This document shows, in pieces, positions 48,872 through 60,316 of a stretch of 64,000 bases of DNA; the first letter of the stretch is position 1, and the number at the start of each line of letters is the position of its first letter. The stretch comes from Ceratorhiza oryzae-sativae (Eukaryota; Basidiomycota; Agaricomycetes; Cantharellales; Ceratobasidiaceae): the NCBI GenBank assembly GCA_030998015.1, contig JARWMV010000238.1, positions 310,001 through 374,000 of the forward strand, written 5' to 3'. The notes under the pieces are model-generated. The model was given only the letters and a program-made list of their open reading frames with translations. It did not search any database and was not told the DNA's origin. The position numbers and the translations under genes were made by a program.

Positions 48872-50527
48872 ATGGTACTCATTGTCCTGCTCCTAAGCGT
48901 TTTGGGTGTCTACTTATACTTGCTTAATAAACGACTCACAACCCCTCATCCCGCTGCACACGCATACTCGGCCAAACCCCTCTCCGACGATGAGCTTGCA
49001 GCATTGACCTACCCGACACCTGATGACATGGCTAAGGCTGCCGGCGCTCCAACAGGGAAGGCTTATATAGTCGTCGGAGGATCTGGACTCGTCGGCAAAT
49101 ATATTGTTCGGACGTTGCTCGGGCGTGGCGAAACGCTCGTTCTAATCGTAGATACTGCGCCTCCTGATTTGTCTGGTAATCCCAAAGCCAAGGACCATCT
49201 ATCTCGTGCGGGATTTATTAAGGGCGATGTCACGAACTACGAATCCATTAAATCTGCCATATCCCGGTCGTTCGGCGACACTGGAGTAACAGCACAAGTC
49301 ATCATTCATACCGTTGGATCGATTCGGGCTTACGAGAGGCTTCCGTATGTTCGACATCTCAGCTACAAAGTCAATGTCGATGGCACGAAAAACATTCTGA
49401 AAGCCGCTCAACAACTAGGAACTGTCCGTTCGTTCGTTTTTACATCAAGCGCGGCTGTTTTCCTTCCACCAGCCAAGTTTTTGCGTCTCGCGCGCAACCA
49501 TGGCCCTGTGTTTACTGGAGATATTTCAGACGGAACACTCCTGATGCGCTCGCATTACGCGGATAGCAAGCGCGAGGCAGACGCACTTGTAAGGGCAGCG
49601 GATAATGTCAGCGGGATTCGTACCGGCATTCTACGACCAGGAATGTGAGTTCAACTGCCTAACTCTATTGTACATTGAATTGAAACCTTACAAGGAGTGT
49701 TATAGGCGCTGGGGATACGTGGCTTACCTCTGTGAAATTGTCTGCTTCCGTTCGATGTTCTATGAAATCTAACTGTCACATCGTTTTAGTATCTCAAAAA
49801 CACTGAACCAAACTTTGTCTGGGGTGGACGGTAGGTATTTAAATCTACAAAATGAATTCTCAAACCGATTTATCGCAGCTGTTTCCAAAATTTCATAAAC
49901 CCATGGGACTTGGCAAGAGCACATGTGCAATTTGCCGATGCACTTGAGACGGAGCCAGACGAAGTGGGTGGATCCAGCTTTGCAATCACTGGACAACCAA
50001 CTGCATGCTCCGGGGATGAACTGCGGCGCGTTATGCAGGTAGGTGTTTAGGCGAACCCACCTTTCCAATGATCCAATGGTTGAAAATTCCCCAGGTATGC
50101 TGTCCCCGTGATCTGCGATTCCAGCCAGTTTCGGGTAGGTGTAACGGCAACAATTAATCTGCTAACGCTCAAACTTTTATGTAGTGCTGCCATTATACAT
50201 TCTCTCCCACTTCATGGAGATGTTTTTTATGGCACGATTTTATGTGCTTAGCGTGCTTTCGAAATTCACGAGCATCAAGCCAACACACGTTCCCCACTGG
50301 GCGGTTACTAGCCTTGCGGTCAACCTTCAGCCGGCTCTATGGGATATTGTTTGTGAGGATTACATCATCGACGACAGCCAAGTCCGAAAAATTCTGGGGT
50401 GAGGATGCTGAATTCCAGTATCACCTAAACCATCAACTGATATGGCCTCAATAGCTACCGAAACCTGTGGTCGAACGAACAGACGGTGAAATGGGCCGTT
50501 GAAAGTTTTGGAGGACAGAAGAAATAA
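48872..50527 (+). CDS. Membrane-anchored 3beta-HSD/Erg26-type dehydrogenase, tandem copy 2
   Basis: Second copy of the array, with the same exon plan: exon 1 is 777 nt (48872-49648), starting MVLIVLLLSVLGVYLYLLNK. The Rossmann motif reads VVGGSGLVGKYIVRTLLGRG and the active-site pair HYADSKREADAL. FVFTSSAAVFLPPAKFLRL holds the catalytic Ser. The C-terminus is WSNEQTVKWAVESFGGQKK, TAA at 50525-50527. Differences from copy 1 are scattered substitutions, mostly in loops; no frame break seen. The 152-bp gap after copy 1 is short, so each copy must carry its own small promoter or be read through. Confidence 0.88.
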
Positions 50528-51001
50528 GGGTATATGCGTTTCGTTGAGCTCCAACGTACAAAGACGCCGGTTCCTGTGTGCTATTACAGAGAGCATCCTT
50601 CATGTTCCCTAAATCACGTGAATAGTACGAATCATGCACCCGCTCTTATAGTCATGCTCGTTTTACAGCAGTAAATTCGTCGAGACAAACTTGTACATGA
50701 GATAGAGCTCTAGGGTACTTGAGCATTATGAAAATCATAGCGAGAATAAACCGAGTATAGGGCAAGAGCCTAGTTATATTCTTACAGCAGGCTTATTTCA
50801 CGTGCTGTGATGAACCATCGACCAAAGTAGCCAGATCGCTACAGGAAATTCGAATGATATATATGTGTACTAATTTGGCCCGCACAGCCAAACGATGGAG
50901 ACAATGCAGCCTCAGGTATTCTATTTGGACACGGTCAGGGCGAGCACATCCGGCTACAAGGGCGTCCTGATGTTCGAAATTAGCTTGAAATCGACACCAT
51001 C
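50528..51001. other. Intergenic between dehydrogenase copies 2 and 3
   Basis: No gene. CACGTG occurs at about 50614 and 50799. Confidence 0.4.
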
Positions 51002-52665
51002 ATGTTACTCGTGTTATTGCTCCTGGGGGCTTTGGCTGCCTATACGTATATTCTGAATAAACGACTGACAACTCCTCATCCTGCCGCCTACGCTCACGCT
51101 GCCAAATATATTCCTGACAATGAGCTTGCTGCGTTGGAGTATCCGACGCCTGAGGACATGGCCAACGTCGCTGGCATGGCAACAGGAAAAGCCTATGTCG
51201 TTGTTGGGGGCTCCGGATTCGCTGGTAGATACGTTGTTCGGACATTGCTTGGACGTGGGGAGACTTTAGTTCGTATCGTCGACATTGCTCCGCCCGACTT
51301 GTCAGGAGATCCTACAGAAAAGGACCATCTGTCTCACGCAGAGTATATAAAGGCGGACATTACGAACTACGAATCCATTAAAGACGCTATATCCCGCCCG
51401 TTTGGCAGCGGTGGTGCGACGGCGCAAGTCATCATCCATACAGCCGCGGCCATCCGAGCCTCGGAAAGGCTCTCTTACGTTAAAGATATTAGCTGCAAAG
51501 TTAATATTGACGGCGTAAAGAATGCTCTTAGGGCCTCACAAGAACTAGGTTCTGTGCGCGCGTTCGTTTTTACATCGAGTGCCGCCGTATTTCTCCCCGA
51601 CCCAAAATACCTGCGCATTATCCGCAAATATGGGCCCGTCTTCAATGGGGACGTTCCTGATGGAATGCCTTTGATGCAGTCTCACTATGCTTATAGCAAA
51701 CGTGAAGCAGATGCGCTGGTGAGAAAAGCTGATCGTGTTAAAGGGGTCCGAACTGGAGTGCTGCGACCGGGGATGTGAGTCCAATCGCTTGAATTTATCT
51801 CTGTTGAACTAAAAAGTTGAAGGGCTATCATGGGTGCTGGTGATATGTGGGTCACACACGTAAGTCATTTGCGGTAGTGCTCGTTGATGGTATCGAGTGA
51901 TGATCCACACATTGCTTTAGACCCTGAGCAATCCTAATCCAAACATCATTATGGGTGGGCAGTAGGTATTTTTCATCAATCCCGCAAGCTATGAATACGA
52001 TTTCCTCGCGTTAGATGTTTCCAAAGCACTATAAACGTATGGGACCTAGCTAGGGCGCATCTACAATTCGCCGACGCGCTAGAAGCTCGGCAAGATGAAG
52101 TTGGTGGCTTGGGCTTTACCATCACCGGACAATCGACCCCACACATCGTGAATGATGTACGACGAATGATGCAAGTAAGTCTCTGTCAGATTAGAGTGTG
52201 TTTTCGCAATTATAACAACGTTGTCATAGTTTTTCTGTAGTCGTGACCTGCGCTTTCAGCCGGTTCCTGGTATGCACATATAGAATGACAGTTGAGGGAC
52301 CATGGGCTAATTATCGACTTGCATAGCCGTACCATTCTACATATTCTCCCATTTTTTAGAGATATTCTTCATGGCGCGCTATTATCTCCTACACGCTCTC
52401 TCGAAACTCACAGGAAAGAAGGCAACCTATGCTCCTCAGTGGGCGGTTAGTAGCCGTGTAGATAACCTTCAGCCATCAGCGTGGGATTATCTTTGCTCGG
52501 ATTATATCATTGACGACAGCGAGGTTCGAAAGGTTCTTGGGTGGGTGATATTTCGGTATTGATGTAATAGAACGCTAAAACGCATACCCTAGCTATCGAA
52601 ACCTGTGGTCAAACGAACAGACGATAAAATGGATCGTCGAGAGCTTTGAGGGTCGCGCGGAATAA
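51002..52665 (+). CDS. Membrane-anchored 3beta-HSD/Erg26-type dehydrogenase, tandem copy 3
   Basis: Third copy, again with a 777-nt first exon (51002-51778) starting MLLVLLLLGALAAYTYILNK. Rossmann motif VVGGSGFAGRYVVRTLLGRG and catalytic HYAYSKREADAL are intact, as is FVFTSSAAVFLPDPKYLRI. The hydrophobic C-terminal helix (HFLEIFFMARYYLLHALSKL) is kept, and the end is WSNEQTIKWIVESFEGRAE before TAA at 52663-52665. It closely resembles copy 2 in the FTSSAAVFLP and YNYESIK-type blocks. Directly downstream lies the inverted repeat, which may mark how far the duplication reached. Confidence 0.88.
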
Positions 52666-52736
52666 CATTGTATGCGCAAATTTGTAGCTTATCATGTATT
52701 GTTCGGTTCCAACTGTGCTTACAACTCAAGATGGTT

Positions 52737-52932
52737 ACAGCCGTTTGCGAAATGCCGTGGAATCCCAAAATTCTTGCTCGCTCCACGATTTTGACAAATT
52801 GCTGACGCAGCGATTAAATCTGTAACAAGATAAACCTAAATACGATTTCCAGACGACGGCTGCTCAAGTGCATGCTTCATCTCAGCGAGGGGAAGTATTT
52901 AAGACGCACCATCAGTATATCCGGAGTCGCGG
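52737..52932 (+). repeat. Inverted repeat, left arm (about 196 bp)
   Basis: From ACAGCCGTTTGCGAAATGCC to the CGGAGTCGCGG block. It matches the reverse complement of 53247-53443 over its length with scattered substitutions and small indels (by eye roughly 80% identity). This arm no longer has an open frame. Confidence 0.8.
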
Positions 52933-53221
52933 ATTTACTGCGAACAAAATGAGATATATAAGTCAGTGTAAAACGTAGACTAAAAATTCAAGCAAAATGC
53001 GGCCACTACCTGGAGGGTGCAAGAGGTAGGGGGACCAGGCACAGGCTGGAGACACATAAAGGGTGTTAAGACCTCCTTAGGTAACGCTGTCCGGTGGTTA
53101 GTACCTGAATGAAAGGTTGCGCGCTGATGTGAGCCCCTATTATCAGGTTTAAGGATGCAAGCTCGTGTGAGGCTGAGTGCATACGCCAAGGCTGTCTCAC
53201 AAGGAGAAGAATGTTGTATGG

Positions 53222-53662
53222 TTAATATTTGTAAGTGGAGGTATCTCCACGACTCCGAATATACTGATGGTGTGTCCTAAATACTTCCCTTCGCTGAGAT
53301 GCAGCATGCGCTTGAGCAGCCGTCATCTGGAGATCGTATTTAGGTTTATCTTTTAATACAGATTTGATCGTTCCGTCAGCAATCTGCCAAGTTCGTGGGG
53401 CAGCAAGAACTTTGGGATGCCGCGGCATTTCGCAAACGGCTGTATTTGGTACGGTTTGGGGTGCACGGTCACGTGTGATGGTCCAAGCATCTACAAGCGC
53501 CGCATGATAATCAGGGCTCAGGCGTGTTTCAACTTTACCAGCGCTGGCAATGTGGTGAAACTCAATCTTCCACTTTTCACGACCACCCACCTGGTGAATA
53601 TCTTGCCGGAATGACGAGCATACGGCGACAATGGAGTCGCCTCTTGAGCCCTCCATGGCCAC
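53222..53662 (-). CDS. Hypothetical 146-aa protein overlapping the inverted repeat
   Basis: Single open frame starting MAMEGSRGDSIVAVCSSFRQ and ending DTSTYKY. The middle (YHAALVDAWTITRDRAPQTV) and the part in the repeat arm (YDLQMTAAQAHAASQRREVF) look protein-like, with conserved hydrophobics and no low complexity. No known family recognised. Since the other repeat arm carries a broken version of the same coding stretch, this may be the surviving copy of a duplicated gene or a fragment of an old mobile gene. Confidence 0.4.
   Translation of the reverse strand: MAMEGSRGDSIVAVCSSFRQDIHQVGGREKWKIEFHHIASAGKVETRLSPDYHAALVDAWTITRDRAPQTVPNTAVCEMPRHPKVLAAPRTWQIADGTIKSVLKDKPKYDLQMTAAQAHAASQRREVFRTHHQYIRSRGDTSTYKY
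53247..53443 (-). repeat. Inverted repeat, right arm (about 197 bp)
   Basis: Reverse-complement partner of 52737-52932, separated by a 314-bp spacer. This arm lies inside the minus-strand frame 53662-53222 and is read as coding there (for example CEMPRHPKVLAAPRTWQIAD). Confidence 0.8.
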
Positions 53663-53751
53663 TTGGACGCTGCTTAAACCCTCTGTCTATGAACACAGGC
53701 TCTAGTAGGTTCAGGTTTATTGTGGTCATCTTTCAACAATGCTGATGTAGC

Positions 53752-54440
53752 CACGCCTAGGCCGTAGCGACTCACCTGGACTAGATGCCCTTACGATATC
53801 CAGGCTTCTCTGGAGTGATGATAGCGAAGATGAAGACGAAGTCGAAGATCATATCTTGATGGGCAATACCACTCTTGTTTCTGGGACCTGGAAAGCCTCA
53901 GATGATGGCACCGACAATCCTGACGAAGCTGAAGTTGATGTCTTGATCGATACCTTTGAAGTTGGGCTGCCTGAACACTCGTTTAGACGGATATCATCGT
54001 GGCGGGCTGGAGTTGTTCGCAACGACGGGCTTGACTTTGTCAACCAGGGCCAAAGTGAGATTTATTCGGCCGTTTTTGGCTCACGCGTACTGACTACAAT
54101 AATTTACGATAGTTTTGTCCCCTCTCTCACATCATCGGAAGCGCAAGCGCTCATCGGTGCGTGTACCCCGGCCATGGAAGCTACATGGTTCTAACTCGTT
54201 GCACTCAAGGTGGACCTACATGAACAGCCTTCTCCCAAACTTAGGAAGCTCATTGTCGATCAACTTATTTGTCCTGCGTGCAACTCGACTTTCGTCTCTA
54301 AAAGGAACCTCCGAAGACATGGCCGAAGGGTGAGTTGTTGGTTAGGATGCTTTACCTATTACTTAATCTGTTAATTGCTTTTCTTAGACCCAAGCCTCGG
54401 AAGCATGTCGCGAGGCAAGCAGCTATACATTTGAATGACT
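53752..54440 (+). pseudogene. Zinc-finger-like gene, probably broken
   Basis: An acidic segment (SDDSEDEDEVEDHILMGNTT) continues open to about 54150 (EAEVDVLIDTFEVGLPEHSF...). A second piece at about 54211-54330 reads VDLHEQPSPKLRKLIVDQL, then ICPACNSTFVSKRNLRRHGRR, a Cys2-His finger resembling C2H2 but without a properly spaced last His. The obvious intron between the pieces (GTGCGT to CAAG) does not restore frame, and the upstream exon is uncertain. It may be a decayed gene, or my splice model may be wrong. Confidence 0.4.
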
Positions 54441-54651
54441 CGAACCTAGCTACATTGGCGATATCAGAGCCCATTCATCGTCATGATTACCACTGTCATA
54501 ACACTAAAATTCGCCCACTTAAATTATTCTAGCTTTCTCATACTTCTTGTTGTACAACCATAGCTTTACTATCATCACCGGAATTTTTGTGTTGCTCCAT
54601 CTGAACCAACCCGTAATATAATTTGTACTTGTGTGTCAAACTGATCTACCT

Positions 54652-54657
54652 CACGTG
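54652..54657. promoter_or_regulatory. CACGTG box upstream of thymidylate kinase
   Basis: CTCACGTGAG, a 10-bp palindrome, 50 bp before the ATG at 54707. Confidence 0.45.
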
Positions 54658-54706
54658 AGTTTTCTAGCTCTAAATGCCCTGATCTTCGACAACGTATGCA
54701 CACCAG

Positions 54707-55516
54707 ATGACTAGAGGAGCGTTTATTGTGATAGAGGGTCTGGAATAGCAGTACGCTGTAGTGGGTGTATGTTTAAGTTTTCTCTACAGGACTTGATCGA
54801 TCTGGTAAATCGACACAATGTGCACAATTAACAGAACGTATCAAGTCAGCCGGAAAGCCAGTGAAGAGTATCAAATTTCCAGGTTAGTGTTTCATTCGAC
54901 GCAGTTGAAGGCAATCTGTCATCATAGTATATCTGACGCATAGATCGCACAACTACAATTGGCAAGATGATCAATGCGTACCTTCAGTCCGAGTCAGAAG
55001 TCGACGACCAAACTATCCACTTATTGTTTTCGGCAAACCGCTGGGAGCTGGCGTGAGTGAAGAATCATTTCTCACTAGGAAGTTCTGACTATGGTTGTGA
55101 ATAGGTCTACCATCAGGACCTTGCTTGCTACGGGAACGACTATTGTCTGTGACCGATACGCCTACTCAGGTCTTGCGTTCTCAGTAGCAAAGGACACCGG
55201 TCTGTCTTATGAATGGTGTCTCAGCCCGGATGTTGGGCTACCTGCGCCGGATATAGTGTTTTTCCTCGACATTTCGCCTGAAGTAGCGAGAACGCGGGGT
55301 GGGTTTGGCGACGAGCGCTACGAAAAGGAAGAGCTACAAGCCGCTGTGCGTAAAGTATTCAAGCAAATCGGAGACGATGTACAGGAACGATGGGAGATGG
55401 TAGATGCGAATCAAAACCAGATCGAGGTGGAACAGGTGCTTTGGAACAAGGTCAAGCCCTTCATCGATGGTATGGACACCGACCTGGCTGTCATGTGGAA
55501 AACTCGTGTTCGATAA
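54707..55516 (+). CDS. CDC8: Thymidylate kinase
   Basis: Phosphorylates dTMP to dTDP for DNA synthesis. The start [11 protein letters not shown] joins to [18 protein letters not shown], the P-loop (DRSGKST). Conserved blocks follow: [28 protein letters not shown], and [20 protein letters not shown] (DR[YH] motif), then [20 protein letters not shown] and the lid [11 protein letters not shown]. Four exons, stop TAA at 55514-55516. About 210 aa, usual for fungi. Confidence 0.95.
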
Positions 55517-55695
55517 CATAGACAATGGAAATTCATTAAGAATCGTTGATACAAGCTCAAAGGACAGTACAGTTGGGAAACACTGCAGAATGGGCAAAGA
55601 GCGGCCGGCAGCCAAAAGATATCGTAGAATAGGAGAAACAAAATGAGTGGCGAAAACCGGTGATCAAATGTGGCAAAAGAGGCAGACTATTCCCC

Positions 55696-56900
55696 TTACA
55701 CGTTGGAGAGGCGCGACACCAACACGGCCAACAAGATGAAGATTCCCCAGCGCCATCGATCCCAAATGGTCTCTCTCCACGAGGCAGGCGCAGCTGCTAC
55801 TTGCCCTGCAACCGCAGGAACACCAGATCCAGGCGTTGGCATTGGACGAGCCTTAACAGTTGGAGGAGCAGATGCACGAACCACCGGAGCCTGAGCCACT
55901 GTTCCAGCTGAAGTGTCTTCCGTGGTCTCTCCCTCCTCAGCAGGGCCTTTGTCCTTCTCGCCCATGTTCGGGAGATCCTTCATTTCTTCGCCACAGTACT
56001 AGGAGAGTCGCTATTAGCGTACTGGCCATTACGTCAACACGTTAACGTACATCGGGGAAGGCATCGCGGAATCGTTTCTGTTTACGGTTCCACTCGTGAC
56101 TGCGTAAAGCAAAGTCTCGCTTTTCAATGTCAGTTGAAGTAACAGATCCTGTTGTCATCTCGTCCGAAAGCATGAACGACAGCAACCCGGTGCAACTGAA
56201 AGCAAGGCTCAATCGCGATCACATCAGAGTAGGGCAAACCAGACGTACATTGTGGCGACGCTCCATGCTGGATTCCACTGGATATTGAAAGAAAATATAA
56301 TAGATCAATCAGTAAAATGTTTCTATCAAGTTTCAATGGATAACATACCGATCCAGGGTGAAAGTCGGACATGCTGTCGAAACTAGTTAGAAATATGGGT
56401 GAGGGAAGTTCGACGATGGATTCACCTGAAGCAAATTTTCTTGTCAGGTTGGAATCGCCCAGAGGGGGTGTACATCTATTGGGATGAGCAAATATGACCG
56501 GGTGGCGTCGACGGCGAATGGTGCTGATCGTACCTTGATGCCCGGGGGCTTGAAAGGGTAATCGGAAGGGAAAGCAATCAAGCCGTGGTATTCACCCCCA
56601 GCATACGGGCAATCGGGAGGACCTCGCTGAAGGTATGTGAGAACCTGAATGAAAGGAGGATATGATGGGCCGTACCACAATGAAGTTCCCTGGAATAATT
56701 TGTTAGCAATTCACATCGTATTAAATCACTTAACTTACAGTGCAGTATATTCTTCTCCTCTGGAGACGCCCAGACAAACGGTGGGGGCGATTTTTGCATT
56801 GCGAGAAACTCCTTAGCCAGCTAAAGGTCCTGGGTAAGATTCACGATTGCCGCAGCAGGTCAACGCAACCAACCCTCTTTTGTGCCGGTTTTGACGCCAT
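55696..56900 (-). CDS. UBC6: ER ubiquitin-conjugating enzyme E2, Ubc6/UBE2J type
   Basis: Tail-anchored E2 of ER-associated degradation. The start MASKPAQKR (56900) joins [20 protein letters not shown]. The UBC fold continues [20 protein letters not shown] and YPFKPPGIK. Catalytic Cys is in [15 protein letters not shown], after which comes [21 protein letters not shown] long Pro/Ala/Glu linker leads to the C-terminal anchor ([18 protein letters not shown]), which fits tail anchoring. Seven or so exons. Follows CWC27 on the same strand by 212 bp. Confidence 0.95.
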
Positions 56901-57112
56901 AATTAATTCAGCAAATGTGGAAAAAGTACGGATAATAGAGACTTAGAATGGGGACAGAGGCGGAGGAGGTTGGTGTGGTGGAGATGGAACTCGGGGCTGT
57001 GTCGTGGCCCAGGCAACTCCTGGCTCACGTAATCACGGATAGGGGCGCCTAATTGGGTGAGCTTTGTTCGTGTGCGTGCATTGTCATTAAAGGGCTATCA
57101 ACAAAAAGCTAA

Positions 57113-59253
57113 CTACCGTCGGCCTTTCTGGAACGCCTGCCCTACCGCAGCGCGTTTTCCAGCCTTGCGTTCTCGTTCCTCCATACGTGCTTGATTGCTT
57201 CTCGCACGTGGATCAATGACCTCCTGCAATGTAGTACCGCATTTTTTATCAGTCAATCGGTCTCACTTGGCGATGGAGTGGAGTCACGTACGTATTCGTG
57301 TTCTGCACGGCGAGTCTCCGCCCCGTCATCCTTGGCGAACCGTAGCCGGTGACCAATCCAAGATGAATCGTCGTCAACCTCTAATAGCTTCTCTTCGCTT
57401 GGTTCGCCGCCTTCTCCTTCCTTTACGGGGGCACCCTGCATATCTTCATCCTCGTCACTTGCACCCGCACCCGCTGATTGTTTCAGACGGCCACGGAAAT
57501 TCGACAAGGCAGCAAGTACGTCGGTTTCATCACGACCCTTTCCCTTCCCTTTCTTGTTCGAACCACCTCGGCCTTTCTTGTATTTGGCGAGCTCCATTTC
57601 GAGCTGAGATGGCCCCTTGGACTTTTTGGCCTCTCGCTCTCCTTCGCTTTCCGAATCGGAATGGCGTCGAGCCAGTTTGCGCACCTGGGCCTCCATTTTC
57701 TCAAGCTCGGTCTTCTGGGGCTCTCTACAACAGAAACGATGAACTACATCTTTGTTGGCAAACATATTCATCGCTTACTTTTTTGCATCAATCTCCGATT
57801 TGTGTTTCTTCCGAATCGATACGATCTCACTCTCCTGAGGTTTGGAATCCGCTTCGGGTTTGTCCTTTTGCTCTGTTGCATCCTCGGAAGGCTTGGCACG
57901 CGGCTTTGGTGGTTCAGGGATGCTCTCAAGACTAATTGCTCTAGCATCCGGGTTGTCGATTACTGTACAGATACTCAAGTTGGTGTGATGTGATGTGGGG
58001 TTTATAGAGCACTCACGATCCGGCCGACTTAAGCTTTTCTTTGTGAAGACAACGGGCTCATCTTGCGCTTCCGCATCATCACCGAAAGACAAAAGAGCAA
58101 CGTTTCTTTGGTATCGATTAGCCTCATGCTATTAATACCTTGAACCACGTTGACCCACTTTTTGGCCCCTTTCTTTCGAATAGCCTCTTCTCGTTGCCGC
58201 TGAGCGGCCTCCTTGGCCATTTGTTGCGCACGCTTCTCAGCGGCGGTGATACGAGGTACGATATCGCCAAAAGGGTCATCAATAATGCGAATTGTCTTGA
58301 TCTTGGGAGGACTGCAAGCGAGTTGGAGCAGAACACGGGGCTGGCTTGAAGACTTACTACAATGGCCTCTCGTTGTCATCCAATTCTAGAACCTGTCAAA
58401 CCACGCCTGCGAGATAAAATGAATTATGTGCATACCCATTTGTCCGATTTTAAGTACATCTGTTTAAACAATTAGTCAACGTCAAGACGCGTATAGGAAC
58501 TGGGAACGAAAACTAACGAACTGAATATGGTGTCTCGGACGGTTCTTCCAAATAAGGTGTGTTTGCCATGCAGCTCGTCTGCTCGATCTACCAGCTAATT
58601 GGCACGGGATGAGTCGGCCAAGTGTCTTTACAACATACCAAGTGTAATAAAGAACTGTGAATCGTTCGAGTTTTTGCTGCCATTATTGGCCATTGCGACA
58701 AGACCACGGTGGGCGAACCGAAGTCGAGGGTGTATTTCGTCCTCAAAAACGTCTGTTATATTCAAGGTTAGGTTGATAATATGCCCTACAATAAGAGGTA
58801 CATACCGCCGTAAAACGATTCACCGCCATGTCCAGTACCTGTACGGTCGCCCGTTTGAACTAGAAATCCTGGGACTACGCTATGTCATAGAAAGCATTAG
58901 GCGTATTTCTCTCTGTGCCTGTTGCTTTCGTACCGGTGGAAAATAACGCCATCGTAGTAGCCTGGAAAAAATAACATGAACTCCAACGCAATACGTCTCA
59001 GACCGGCTGCCCGACCTTCCATTGCCAGAGCCAAAAAGTTCCTGCATGTTTTCGGGGTTTCCTAGCACAATGTTGAACTTTCATCTCTCATATAAAACTC
59101 TGGTTGTCCTACTTTTGCCCAAAGCTCAATCTACGAACGGGGAGTTGCCACGAAAGTTGGTGCATCCGAAGCGGGCTAGAATATTTGATTACACACCTCA
59201 ATATCACCAACCGTTGTCTCGATTACGACCTTTCCATTCGTGGGCAATGCCAT
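57113..59253 (-). CDS. CWC27: Spliceosomal cyclophilin-like protein CWC27
   Basis: Cyclophilin-domain protein of the activated spliceosome. The start MALPTNGKVVIETTVGDIE joins an 18-nt microexon (59130-59113, IELWAK), then ETPKTCRNFLALAMEGYYDG and VIFHR. Cyclophilin blocks TGDRTGTGHGGESFYG, NGSKNSNDSQFFITL and ELHGKHTLFGR follow. The Trp usual before LDGKH in active cyclophilins is Glu here, as in other CWC27 proteins, so weak or no isomerase activity is expected. Charged coiled-coil C-terminal regions include IVPRITAAEKRAQQMAKEAA. Ends KAGKRAAVGQAFQKGRR, TAG at 57113. Confidence 0.93.
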
Positions 59254-59322
59254 ATCTCCTGATATACTACGCTCGTGTATAGGCGCTGTGGGGGTCGGGC
59301 TGAAGCCAAGTCTGTGTTATGG

Positions 59323-59328
59323 CACGTG
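59323..59328. promoter_or_regulatory. CACGTG box in CWC27/Nudix divergent promoter
   Basis: GGCACGTGAT within the 234-bp gap between two divergent starts, 70 bp from CWC27's ATG. Confidence 0.4.
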
Positions 59329-59487
59329 ATATATTCTCAAGGCCCGAGGAACGTTTCTTGCCTTAGTCGGGCAGACTCATTCAACTCTCGACCATCCCTG
59401 CGGCCCCGTGCCGCTCGGGGCGACTCAGATTCCAGAGATATATTCCGCATCAAATTTACACACAATACCGCAGAACTCCTAACCCTC

Positions 59488-60095
59488 ATGACAATGGCCG
59501 CGGCAACGAGTCCCACCGATGTGCTCATGAGCGATGAATTCGTAATCTGCGCTGGCTGCGTCCTCCTCAGGCGGTCTCCAGTTTTACAGGTCGGGATACT
59601 TTACCATCCCAAGGAGGACCGATTCATTCTTCCCAAAGGTCGAAAAGACCGTGGGGAAACCATAGTGGAAACGGCGCTCCGTGAGACTTATGAAGGTCGG
59701 TCAAGTGGTATTCTACATCCCAAAGATATCAACTAATGATTCAATCGAATATATCAGAGACTGGTCATCGATGCCGTTATCTTCCACTAAACATGATGAC
59801 ACGAGCTCAACCAGCAAACGTCTACGTCAAGGACCAACCGACGTTCGCCACTGGCGCTGTGGAGCCTATTGCCATGTTTCTTCGTCATGCTGCCGAACGC
59901 GATGTTAAACTCATATTCTGGTATGTCGCCGAGGTAGATGAAACGCACGAACATGAAAATGGAACCCAGACTGGTGGAGAGGCCTACGAAACTCGGTTCG
60001 TTGACGCGGATAAGGTCTTGAGCACTTTGACATATTCCTGTGACCGTGAGGTAGTTGGGAAAGCTCTAGATCTGTACCGAGCTACCTATCAGTAG
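59488..60095 (+). CDS. Nudix hydrolase
   Basis: Two exons (59488 to about 59694, then about 59757-60095). The start MTMAAATSPTDVLMSDEFVI leads to FILPKGRKDRGETIVETAL; the Nudix box is completed only after splicing (GETIVETALRETYEETG), where the intron (GTCGGT donor) falls between the two Glu of the box. The final part, FLRHAAERDVKLIFWYVAEV, and DREVVGKALDLYRATYQ fit the small fungal Nudix group. Substrate unknown. The unspliced reading would lose a catalytic Glu. Confidence 0.85.
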
Positions 60096-60316
60096 CCCTG
60101 ATGTTCTTTTGAACACTTTAATTTTAATGTCAATGCTAGTTGTATGCTATAGCTCAATCATTACGATACGCATCCATCTAACTCTAATCAAGTAAATCAG
60201 AAGGGGGTGGTCATTGTATAACGTTGTTTGTATCAGGGTCTCGGATCCGCAGATTCGCATCCGCCGGTTCCAAAGAGACAGTCCACCAACACCGAAACCG
60301 CAAGACATCAGACGAA

